Assembly (NCBI GenBank): GCA_018829245.1
Contig: JAHJUH010000028.1
Location: 1-10,253, forward strand
Direction: 5' to 3'
DNA: 10,253 bases
DNA from: Patescibacteria group bacterium
GTDB lineage: Bacteria; Patescibacteriota; Minisyncoccia; Portnoybacterales; UBA2143
The position numbers and the translations under genes were made by a program. The notes under the pieces were generated by a model. The model was not told where the DNA came from and made no database searches. It saw nothing but the letters and a program-made list of their open reading frames with translations. This document shows positions 1-5,235 of this stretch, piece by piece. Numbering within the stretch: position 1 is the stretch's first letter; each line of letters starts with the position of its first letter.

Positions 1-1374
1 AATACCTCCAATTAACCAAAGAAAACTAAAATAAACTAAAATAGCTAAAATAACTAAAATTAATAAAGGCCACTGGGCTAATAAATAAAGCATTAATCCC
101 ATTATTAAACCAGCTAAAATATATTTAAAAATAGAAGCAAAAGAAGGAAACGTTTTAAGAGCTTTATAAATCACAACCATCATTAAAACAGTAACAACTA
201 ATTCAGTTAAAACAGTTGTCCAAGCAGCGCCATGATAAGAATATCTAGGAATAAAAATAAAATTAGTTACTAAATTAATTATTGCGCCAAGGCCATAAAT
301 ATATACAAGGGCTTTTTGTTTTTCCAAAGCAATAATCATATTGGAAAAAAGAACCCCTAAAAATATAATACCAGTAGCAATAATTAAAATATTTAAAACT
401 TCGCCTGATAAAATAAAATCTTCTCCTCCAACTAAAACAACTAATCGTTGAGACAGGAAAAAAGTGCCGATCATTAAAGGAATAATAAAAATTAATAAAA
501 TATCTAATGTTTTTTGAATAATATCTTTAAACTTCTTTTTAGCTGAAAAAGCATATTTAGACATTAAAGGCATCATTAAACCAACAAACATAGCTGGGAA
601 AAAAAGCAAACTTTCTAAAAACTTATAAGCTAAATTATAAATACCAACATCAGTTATTGGCTTCATTAAAGAAAGCATAATTGTATCTAATCTAAAATAG
701 ATTAAAACAAAAATAGAAGCTAAAGCCAAAGGAAAAGAATTCTTTAATAAAATGCGCCAATAGGAAAAATCAAACTGAAAAGAAATAGGTATATACTTAC
801 GGCTAAAGAAAAAAACCAAAAGAAAACTAACCAAAGCTCCAGCGCTTAAAGCGCTAACAATAAATAAAAAGCTTCTTTGTTGCCAGATAAAAAATAAAAC
901 TAAAGCTAATTGAACAATTCTGCCTAATAATTCTGCCAAGGCAACTTTATCCATTTTTAAGTATTTCTGAAAAATACCGATTAAAACCTGCTGATTAGAC
1001 ATTAACCAAAAACCAATCCCTGCAATAATCACACCTATTTTAATTTCATTAGGATAAGGGAAAAATAAAACAACCAATGGAGCTAAGCTGAAAATAAAAA
1101 AGCCAGCAAAAAACCTTAAAGTAAAAGCATTGCTGGCTATTTTTTTTTCATCAGCATTTGGCCTAGAAATTTCACGAATACAAATATGATAAAGGCCAAA
1201 ATCAGAGAAAACTGTAAAGAAAAAAAGAAAAGCTAAAATAGTAGAATAATAACCAAATCCTTCTTGACCTAGATAACGGGTAATAAAGCCAATTATTACT
1301 AAAGAAAGGGCTAGTCCAATAACTCTAGCCCCTGCTGATATAATACTATTATAAACTAATTTTCTATTGAGCAT
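1..1374 (-). CDS. Wzx-type polysaccharide flippase (MOP/MATE-like), 3' end cut by window edge
   Basis: Read on the minus strand from the ATG at 1374, the frame stays open for 458 codons to the left edge with no stop, so the C-terminus is missing. Families of this type run about 420-500 residues, so most of the protein is here. The translation is a polytopic membrane protein with about a dozen hydrophobic segments. The N-terminus (LNRKLVYNSII, then a GxxARVIGL-like first helix and RYLGQEGFGYYS near residues 33-44) is typical of O-antigen/teichoic-acid flippases. So are FRLDTIMLS (227-235), VGIYNLAYKFLE (243-254) and a YHGAAWTTVLTE stretch (380-391). The expected role is moving lipid-linked sugar units across the cytoplasmic membrane for surface polysaccharide. 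It follows the PRC-barrel gene in the same direction, with its start codon inside a long hairpin element. An upstream in-frame TAA excludes a longer ATG start. The exact substrate is unknown; it could also be annotated as an oligosaccharide transporter. Confidence 0.9.
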   Translation of the reverse strand, partial: MLNRKLVYNSIISAGARVIGLALSLVIIGFITRYLGQEGFGYYSTILAFLFFFTVFSDFGLYHICIREISRPNADEKKIASNAFTLRFFAGFFIFSLAPLVVLFFPYPNEIKIGVIIAGIGFWLMSNQQVLIGIFQKYLKMDKVALAELLGRIVQLALVLFFIWQQRSFLFIVSALSAGALVSFLLVFFFSRKYIPISFQFDFSYWRILLKNSFPLALASIFVLIYFRLDTIMLSLMKPITDVGIYNLAYKFLESLLFFPAMFVGLMMPLMSKYAFSAKKKFKDIIQKTLDILLIFIIPLMIGTFFLSQRLVVLVGGEDFILSGEVLNILIIATGIIFLGVLFSNMIIALEKQKALVYIYGLGAIINLVTNFIFIPRYSYHGAAWTTVLTELVVTVLMMVVIYKALKTFPSFASIFKYILAGLIMGLMLYLLAQWPLLILVILAILVYFSFLWLIGGI

Positions 1375-1478
1375 ACCCAGTAGTGAAACTTTGATTTTAA
1401 TATATTATTTCGTTAAATACCCAGTATTAATTATAATTTTCAAAGAAAATTATTTATCAAAGTTCTACTACTGGGCAT
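1373..1478. repeat. 106-bp inverted-repeat element (23-bp arms) spanning a gene junction
   Basis: The arms at 1373-1395 and 1456-1478 are inverted complements over 23 bases. As minus-strand RNA they pair with one A-C mismatch and two G-U wobbles. The 60-base interior holds a second perfect 9-bp stem (1433-1441 with 1445-1453, loop of 3) and a small 5-bp stem (1416-1420 with 1424-1428). The element covers the last two codons and stop of the PRC-barrel gene at one end and the first two bases of the flippase ATG at the other. It could be a miniature inverted-repeat (MITE-like) insertion or a regulatory RNA hairpin. No clear target-site duplication is visible. Confidence 0.75.
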
Positions 1479-1743
1479 ATTCTATATCTGGCGTTGTTTT
1501 CTTAGTTATTTTTTTTGGAACAACTGCATCTTCAACTATAATCCTATCTTTCTGAATTTCAATAACTTGATCAATATTAATAACCAATGGTTCTCTTAAA
1601 AAATTAAGTAATTCTCCTTGAGTATAAAATTTAACAATCTTATAACTTAAAGTATCTATTTCAAAATCAACTACCTTGCCTAAGTAATAATTACTTTGAC
1701 TAACAACTTTTTTGCCTATAATTTTTTTTGCTTTAATAAACAT
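1468..1743 (-). CDS. Small PRC-barrel domain protein
   Basis: A 91-residue protein made almost entirely of one PRC-barrel-like beta domain. The N-terminus (FIKAKKIIGKKVVS, then YYLGKVVDFEIDTLSYKIVKF) matches the usual pattern in which 'IGKKVVD..G..LGKV.DV.ID...GKI' opens the barrel. PRC barrels occur in RNA-processing and photosynthetic proteins (RimM, reaction centre H subunit) and as stand-alone small proteins of unknown role. No catalytic residues are expected. It starts three bases after the jag stop codon, so it is probably co-transcribed and translationally coupled. The sequence before the ATG is a 7-bp hairpin with no usable Shine-Dalgarno. The last 20 or so residues (VPKKITKKTTPDIEYAQ) look like a flexible tail. 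The stop codon is TAG and lies inside the 106-bp inverted repeat. The domain call is by pattern only and the function is unassigned. Confidence 0.8.
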   Translation of the reverse strand: MFIKAKKIIGKKVVSQSNYYLGKVVDFEIDTLSYKIVKFYTQGELLNFLREPLVINIDQVIEIQKDRIIVEDAVVPKKITKKTTPDIEYAQ

Positions 1744-1760
1744 AACCTATTTAATAGGTT
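1744..1760. repeat. 7-bp hairpin at the jag/PRC-barrel junction
   Basis: AACCTAT and ATAGGTT are perfect inverted complements separated by three bases. In the minus-strand transcript the stem includes the jag stop codon and ends at the base before the PRC-barrel ATG. It would hide the start region until a ribosome finishing jag melts it, which would suit translational coupling. This role is inference. Confidence 0.5.
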
Positions 1761-2199
1761 TAATAACTATTCTTCTTTCAGATTCATCCCCAATACTTTC
1801 TGTATTTATTTCAGGATGATCAACTAAAGCTAAATGAATAATTCTTCTTTCATGAGCTGGCATTGGTTGAAGAGTAATAGCCGCTCTTTCTAATAAAGCC
1901 TGTTTAGATATATTCCCCGCTAATTCTTTTAAAAAATTAATGCGATTCTTCCTATAATCATTAATATCTAAAAGAAATTGTACTGATTTATCACTTTTTT
2001 TACTAATTAAAACTCTAGACAAATATTGTAAAGCGTCTAAATTCACACCTGCTTGGCCAATTAAAAACCCAGCTTCATCAGTGCTGATATTAACTAAAAT
2101 ATTATCTTTATCAGAACTATCAATACTTACTTCGCCTTTAAAGTTCATTTTTTCTAATAATTCTGTAATCGTTTTTTTAATAAATTCTATATTTTCCAT
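1747..2199 (-). CDS. jag: Jag/KhpB-like RNA-binding protein (KH + R3H, lacking the Jag N-terminal domain)
   Basis: A 150-residue protein with a Jag-type KH domain followed by an R3H domain. The KH loop GFLIGQAG lies at residues 44-51, followed by LDALQYLSRVL, as in Jag proteins. The R3H signature is R118-x3-H122 in PMPAHERRIIH, with the usual late GDESERRIVIKP strand at 137-148. Family members (KhpB/EloR in Gram-positives) bind RNA and influence cell elongation. Full-length Jag carries a separate N-terminal Jag_N domain of about 50 residues that is absent here; this protein begins almost directly in the KH fold. The place downstream of rpmH-rnpA-yidC is the standard jag location, which supports the call. 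It lies 29 bases after yidC and three bases before the PRC-barrel gene. The start ATG at 2199 has no Shine-Dalgarno. Confidence 0.93.
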   Translation of the reverse strand: MENIEFIKKTITELLEKMNFKGEVSIDSSDKDNILVNISTDEAGFLIGQAGVNLDALQYLSRVLISKKSDKSVQFLLDINDYRKNRINFLKELAGNISKQALLERAAITLQPMPAHERRIIHLALVDHPEINTESIGDESERRIVIKPIK

Positions 2200-2228
2200 A
2201 TATTTGATTTAAAACTGTTGTTTTTGCT

Positions 2229-2963
2229 TTAAACTATTGCTTTTGTATTTTCAAAAGAAACTTTAGTAAAATAATGTTGAATAATGCCGAATAAAGTAAT
2301 AACTATCCAATATAAGGGAAGAGCGGCTGGTAAGCTTAAAGCAATAAAAACAGTTATTAAGGGCATAAAATAGGTCATTTGCTGGGTCATTATATTAGAA
2401 AAATCAATACCATCTGATTTCTTATTTTTTAATGCGCTTGTTTTTGGCATAATCATCTTAGACTGGATAAATTGTAAAAATCCAGCTAAAAGACCTAAAA
2501 CAATACTTCTCTGAGAAAGATCAACTAAACCTAGGAATATAAAATTAATAGTATCTGGCCTAGAAATAAAACTATAAAGAAGATTTAATTGCTCTGGATT
2601 TAATCCTGTGAAAAAAACTCTATAAAGAGCAATAAGAATAGGAAATTGTATCAAAATAGGCAAACATCCAGTCATTGGATTAACTTTGTGTTTTTTATAT
2701 AAATCCATCATTGCCTGGGCTTGCTCTTCTTTTTTTTTATACTTCTTCTGAATTTCTTTTATTTTCGGCTGTAAAATACTCATTGCTTTTTGTGATTTAA
2801 TTGATTTCTTAGAAAGAGGATATAGTAAAAAACGAATCAAAACAGTTAAAATAATGATTGCTATTCCTAAATCATTAAAAGCAATAGTGTCATAAAGCCA
2901 AATTAAAATATTAAACAAAGGACGGTAAAGAACCTCATTAAATATACTTATTATTATTTCCAT
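2229..2963 (-). CDS. yidC: YidC/Oxa1 family membrane protein insertase
   Basis: A 244-residue membrane protein of the short YidC/SpoIIIJ type, without the large periplasmic domain of proteobacterial YidC. It inserts proteins into the cytoplasmic membrane, alone or with Sec. Visible features are an amphipathic or re-entrant N-terminus (1-28) and a first core helix with the conserved groove arginine (R44 in TVLIRFLLYPL). A basic cytoplasmic helical hairpin follows (about 52-95, rich in K and Q), then the signature NPMTGCLPILIQFPILIALYRVF (95-117), two further helices (about 138-170), and a final hydrophobic block (198-230) with the LPAALPLYW pattern. No lipobox cysteine is evident at the N-terminus, unlike many Gram-positive homologues. 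The ATG overlaps the 3' end of rnpA by ten bases, so the two are almost certainly coupled. The next gene, jag, is its usual partner. Confidence 0.96.
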   Translation of the reverse strand: MEIIISIFNEVLYRPLFNILIWLYDTIAFNDLGIAIIILTVLIRFLLYPLSKKSIKSQKAMSILQPKIKEIQKKYKKKEEQAQAMMDLYKKHKVNPMTGCLPILIQFPILIALYRVFFTGLNPEQLNLLYSFISRPDTINFIFLGLVDLSQRSIVLGLLAGFLQFIQSKMIMPKTSALKNKKSDGIDFSNIMTQQMTYFMPLITVFIALSLPAALPLYWIVITLFGIIQHYFTKVSFENTKAIV

Positions 2964-3298
2964 ATAATTTTAGCTTTTTTAAATAACCCAATTAAAACTT
3001 CTTTTATTTCCTGATATTCTTTTTCTATTATTTCTGGTTGAACTAAAATAATAATATCAATTCCTTTTCTTATTTGTTCTAATTCTGATTGAATTATTTC
3101 TTCTAATTGACGTTTAATTTTATTTCTCTGAACGGCCTTTTTGGATATTTTTAATCCAATTATTAAACCAAATCTATTTATTTCTAAATCATTCTTTAAG
3201 AATTTTATTTTAATAAAATCTTTTTGATAATACTTTCCTTTATTAAATACTTTCTTAAAGTCATTATCCTTTTTTAACTTATATTTCCTAGGCAACAT
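2954..3298 (-). CDS. rnpA: Ribonuclease P protein component
   Basis: A 114-residue basic protein, the usual length for RnpA. It binds the RNase P RNA and helps recognise and cleave the 5' leader of pre-tRNAs. The N-terminus (LPRKYKLKKDNDFKKVFNKGK) matches the family opening 'L....RL....DF..VF..G', and GLIIGLKISKKAVQRNKIKRQLEEI (44-68) contains the RNR helix motif in the form QRNKIKR. An RKGIDIIILVQPEI strand follows, as in family members (GxDxVVxxR...). It sits 13 bases downstream of rpmH and overlaps yidC by ten bases. The order rpmH-rnpA-yidC-jag is one of the best conserved in bacteria and confirms the identity. There is no Shine-Dalgarno before the ATG; a run of Ts precedes it instead. 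Confidence 0.96.
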   Translation of the reverse strand: MLPRKYKLKKDNDFKKVFNKGKYYQKDFIKIKFLKNDLEINRFGLIIGLKISKKAVQRNKIKRQLEEIIQSELEQIRKGIDIIILVQPEIIEKEYQEIKEVLIGLFKKAKIIWK

Positions 3299-3305
3299 AA
3301 AAAAT

Positions 3306-3325
3306 AACTAATTAAACAGTTAGTT
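3306..3325. repeat. Weak hairpin at the rpmH/rnpA junction
   Basis: AACTAA and TTAGTT (3306-3311 and 3320-3325) can pair around an 8-base loop that includes the rpmH stop. On the minus strand a T-run follows, just before the rnpA ATG, so it might act as a leaky attenuator lowering rnpA relative to rpmH. The stem is only 6 bp and AT-rich, so this is tentative. Confidence 0.3.
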
Positions 3326-3446
3326 TTTTTCTTTTTTTAGCTCTTCTTTTAGATAAAACCCTGCGGCCAAAACTAGTGGCCATTCTTTTTATAAAACCGT
3401 GAGCTCTTTTTCTTTTTCTTTTTTTAGGCTTATAAGTAAAAGACAT
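3312..3446 (-). CDS. rpmH: 50S ribosomal protein L34 (bL34)
   Basis: A 44-codon gene read from the ATG at 3446 to the TAA at 3312-3314. The product is extremely basic and matches L34 along its full length. Recognisable parts are [15 protein letters not shown] (4-18), then [20 protein letters not shown] (20-39) and a KKLTV end. The family pattern is TYQPS.RKR.R.HGFR.RM.T..GR.VL..RR.KGR..L. L34 is 44-47 residues in most bacteria, so this is complete. It is the first gene of the leftward origin-proximal operon and lies 13 bases before rnpA. A promoter with the -10 element only seven bases from the ATG suggests a leaderless transcript. Confidence 0.97.
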   Translation of the reverse strand: MSFTYKPKKRKRKRAHGFIKRMATSFGRRVLSKRRAKKRKKLTV

Positions 3447-3453
3447 TATTATT

Positions 3454-3482
3454 AGAATAACATTTCACTTTTGTATAGTCAA
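3454..3482 (-). promoter_or_regulatory. rpmH promoter (predicted leaderless)
   Basis: On the minus strand TTGACT (3477-3482) and TATTCT (3454-3459) are separated by 17 bases, and a TGT before the hexamer gives an extended -10. Only seven bases lie between the -10 and the rpmH ATG, so transcription would begin at or next to the A of the start codon. Confidence 0.65.
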
Positions 3483-3492
3483 ATTATATAAT

Positions 3493-3596
3493 AAGGTCCG
3501 ACCTGAAAAACCCTAACCTTAACTAACGATGTTTTATATCTTTTCACGTATTAAATATTTTAGATGGAAAGGTTAGGGGTTTTAAGGTCGGACCTT
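3493..3596. repeat. 104-bp inverted-repeat element (28-bp arms) beside the DnaA boxes
   Basis: The arms 3493-3520 and 3569-3596 are inverted complements at 26 of 28 positions, around a 48-base AT-rich loop. Each outer end also carries its own odd-centred palindrome, AAGGTC-N-GACCTT (one base changed in the left copy). The arms are far richer in G and C than the surrounding DNA. The element lies between the rpmH promoter and the DnaA-box cluster and encodes no protein. It may be a MITE-like or REP-like element, a cruciform-forming origin component, or a structured RNA. I see no T-run that would make it a good terminator, and no target duplication. Confidence 0.85.
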
Positions 3597-3605
3597 GGCT
3601 TTTGT

Positions 3606-3636
3606 TTATCCAACATCTCTCCACAGTTTATTCACA
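3606..3636 (+). promoter_or_regulatory. Cluster of three DnaA-box-like nonamers at 11-bp spacing
   Basis: TTATCCAAC (3606), CTCTCCACA (3617) and TTATTCACA (3628) start exactly 11 bases apart, about one helical turn. The third fits the TTWTNCACA consensus; the first two each differ from TTATCCACA at two positions. They lie upstream of dnaA and close to a perfect TATAAT at 3646. They are therefore probably used for dnaA autoregulation, as part of oriC, or both. Confidence 0.6.
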
Positions 3637-3645
3637 TAGATAAGT

Positions 3646-3687
3646 TATAATGTGATGTTTTGATTATTTTTTTAATTATGATACAAT
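3646..3687 (+). promoter_or_regulatory. dnaA promoter region
   Basis: The better candidate is TTGATT (3660-3665), 16 bases, then TACAAT (3682-3687) preceded by TGA (extended -10). This would start transcription near 3694 and give a leader of about 24 bases without a Shine-Dalgarno. A second, perfect TATAAT at 3646-3651 has no good -35; DnaA boxes occupy that side, which would suit control by DnaA. Which one is used cannot be decided from sequence. Confidence 0.5.
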
Positions 3688-3717
3688 AATCTTAATAATT
3701 ACTTGATATTTTTTATT

Positions 3718-5073
3718 ATGAACTTAAAAGAACTTTGGCAAACAGTTTTAGGAGAAGTTGAATTAACTATTTCTAAAGCTAATTTTATAACTTGGTTTAA
3801 AAACACTAAAGTCCATTCTAAAAAAGATGGATTAGTTACTGTAAGCGCGCCTAATGGTTTTACCAAAGAATGGCTGGAAAATAAATACAATAAGCTTATT
3901 TTAAAAATCCTTCGTAATAACTATCCAGATATCAAAGAAATTAAATTTATTATTAATAGTAAAGAACCTTTAAATATTAATAAAATTAAAAAAGAATCAA
4001 CTTTAAAACCAATTGGTGATCAACTTAATTTCCAAGAATTTACCCTTAATAAAGAAACAAATCTAAACCCTAAATATACCTTTGATAATTTTATCGTTGG
4101 TTCTTTTAATGAATTAGCTCAAGCAGCTGGCATGGCAATAACTAAACACATAGGAACCCTTTATAATCCTTTATTTATTTATGGTGGCGTAGGATTAGGA
4201 AAAACCCATTTACTTCAAGCTATTGGAAATACATTAAATGAAAAATATTCATCAAAAAAAGTTAAATATATAAGCTCTGATAAATTTGGCAGTGAATTAA
4301 TTGATGCTCTTTCAAAAAAGGGAATGGATGCTTTTAAGCGTAAGTATCATAGAATAGATGCTTTAATTATTGATGATATTCAATTTATTGCTGGTAAAGA
4401 AAAAACTCAAGAAGAATTTTTTCATATTTTTAATAATCTTTATCAAAAAAACAAGCAGATTATTATAAGTTCTGATAGGCCACCACAATCTATTTCTACA
4501 TTAGAAGAGCGTCTACGGTCTCGTTTTCAAGGAGGAATGATTGCTGATGTTGGTTTTCCTGATTTAGAAACAAGAATGGCTATTTTAAAAAGTAAAGCTA
4601 AGGAAAAAAAAATAAAAATCTCTGAAGATGTTTTAAATTACATTGCTACCCATATTCAAAAAAATATTAGAGAATTAGAAGGAGCGCTTAATCGAATTAT
4701 TGCTTTTTCTCAAATAAATAATACTATTCCTGATATTAAAACTACTTTAAAAATACTTCCACAAATTATTAATTCTCCTAAAAAAATAACTAATTATAAA
4801 AATATCTTTAAAATAGTATCTGATTTTTATGATATAAAAATTAATGATCTAATAGATCGTTCCCGTAAAAAAGAATTAGTTCGCCCTAGACAAATAACTA
4901 TGTATTTAATTAGAAATGAATTAAATAGTTCTTATCCATTTATTGGAGAAAAATTAGGTGGACGAGACCATACAACAGTAATGTATGCTTGTCAAAAAAT
5001 TAATAAAGAAATTGAAAATAATGAATCATTACAGCATGAAATAAATTTAATTAAAGAAAGATTATACAATTAA
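3718..5073 (+). CDS. dnaA: Chromosomal replication initiator protein DnaA
   Basis: A 451-residue DnaA with all four domains. Domain I (MNLKELWQTVLGEVELTISKANFITWF..., about 1-80) is followed by a short linker. The AAA+ domain III has Walker A GGVGLGKTH (156-164), Walker B ALIIDDIQF with D219/D220, a box VII arginine region EERLRSRF (263-270) and sensor II RELEGALNR (318-326). Domain IV carries the DNA-binding signature GGRDHTTVMYACQKI (414-428). It binds DnaA boxes and melts oriC in an ATP-dependent way. I chose the ATG at 3718 because family proteins begin at the equivalent of MNLKELW; a TTG at 3703 would add only the unlikely MIFFI. No Shine-Dalgarno is present. Candidate DnaA boxes lie on both sides of the gene. 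Confidence 0.98.
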   Translation: MNLKELWQTVLGEVELTISKANFITWFKNTKVHSKKDGLVTVSAPNGFTKEWLENKYNKLILKILRNNYPDIKEIKFIINSKEPLNINKIKKESTLKPIGDQLNFQEFTLNKETNLNPKYTFDNFIVGSFNELAQAAGMAITKHIGTLYNPLFIYGGVGLGKTHLLQAIGNTLNEKYSSKKVKYISSDKFGSELIDALSKKGMDAFKRKYHRIDALIIDDIQFIAGKEKTQEEFFHIFNNLYQKNKQIIISSDRPPQSISTLEERLRSRFQGGMIADVGFPDLETRMAILKSKAKEKKIKISEDVLNYIATHIQKNIRELEGALNRIIAFSQINNTIPDIKTTLKILPQIINSPKKITNYKNIFKIVSDFYDIKINDLIDRSRKKELVRPRQITMYLIRNELNSSYPFIGEKLGGRDHTTVMYACQKINKEIENNESLQHEINLIKERLYN

Positions 5074-5081
5074 TTAATATC

Positions 5082-5235
5082 TTATCCCCAACTTATTTAT
5101 ATAAAAATAAACATATTATTAATTAATAATAACTAATTAATAAGACATTAAAAGTAGTTTTCCACAAATTTAAAACCTATAATAATACTAATAATAAATT
5201 TTAATTAATATATTATTAATATTATTAAAAATATT
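5082..5235 (+). other. Candidate oriC unwinding region between dnaA and dnaN
   Basis: The 162-base spacer holds a near-consensus DnaA box TTATCCCCA (5082-5090) and a consensus box TTTTCCACA (5158-5166). Between them is an 18-bp perfect AT palindrome (5114-5131). Thirteen bases after the second box come six triplets TAA TAA TAC TAA TAA TAA (5180-5197), which resemble DnaA-trio elements, the single-strand binding motif known from Bacillus subtilis oriC. From 5167 to the dnaN start, 66 of 69 bases are A or T. Boxes, then trios, then AT-rich DNA is the arrangement expected for an unwinding site. Function is inferred. Confidence 0.65.
5114..5131. repeat. 18-bp perfect AT palindrome
   Basis: TATTATTAATTAATAATA reads the same on both strands and lies between the two DnaA boxes of the dnaA-dnaN spacer. 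In DNA this AT-rich a palindrome of this length is notable but could arise by chance. Confidence 0.6.

Noticed and set aside
1367..1555. Plus-strand 62-codon reading frame over the flippase/PRC-barrel junction
   Set aside because: It begins with TTG, lies inside the inverted repeat and antisense to the conserved PRC-barrel gene, and resembles no known protein.
2205..2245. Imperfect tandem repeat (TAAAACTGTTGTTTTT / TAAACTATTGCTTTT) between yidC and jag
   Set aside because: Low-complexity AT-rich similarity with several mismatches and no further copies; insufficient to call a repeat.
3521..3568. Possible known small RNA (SRP, 6S, tmRNA) in the origin hairpin
   Set aside because: None of the conserved core motifs, such as the SRP RNA GGAAGG-type loop, is present.
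3703..3717. TTG start five codons upstream of the dnaA ATG
   Set aside because: It adds MIFFI, which is not seen at DnaA N-termini; the ATG at 3718 aligns with the family start.
3699..3890. Minus-strand 63-codon frame opposite the start of dnaA
   Set aside because: It is antisense to the conserved DnaA domain I and has no family resemblance.
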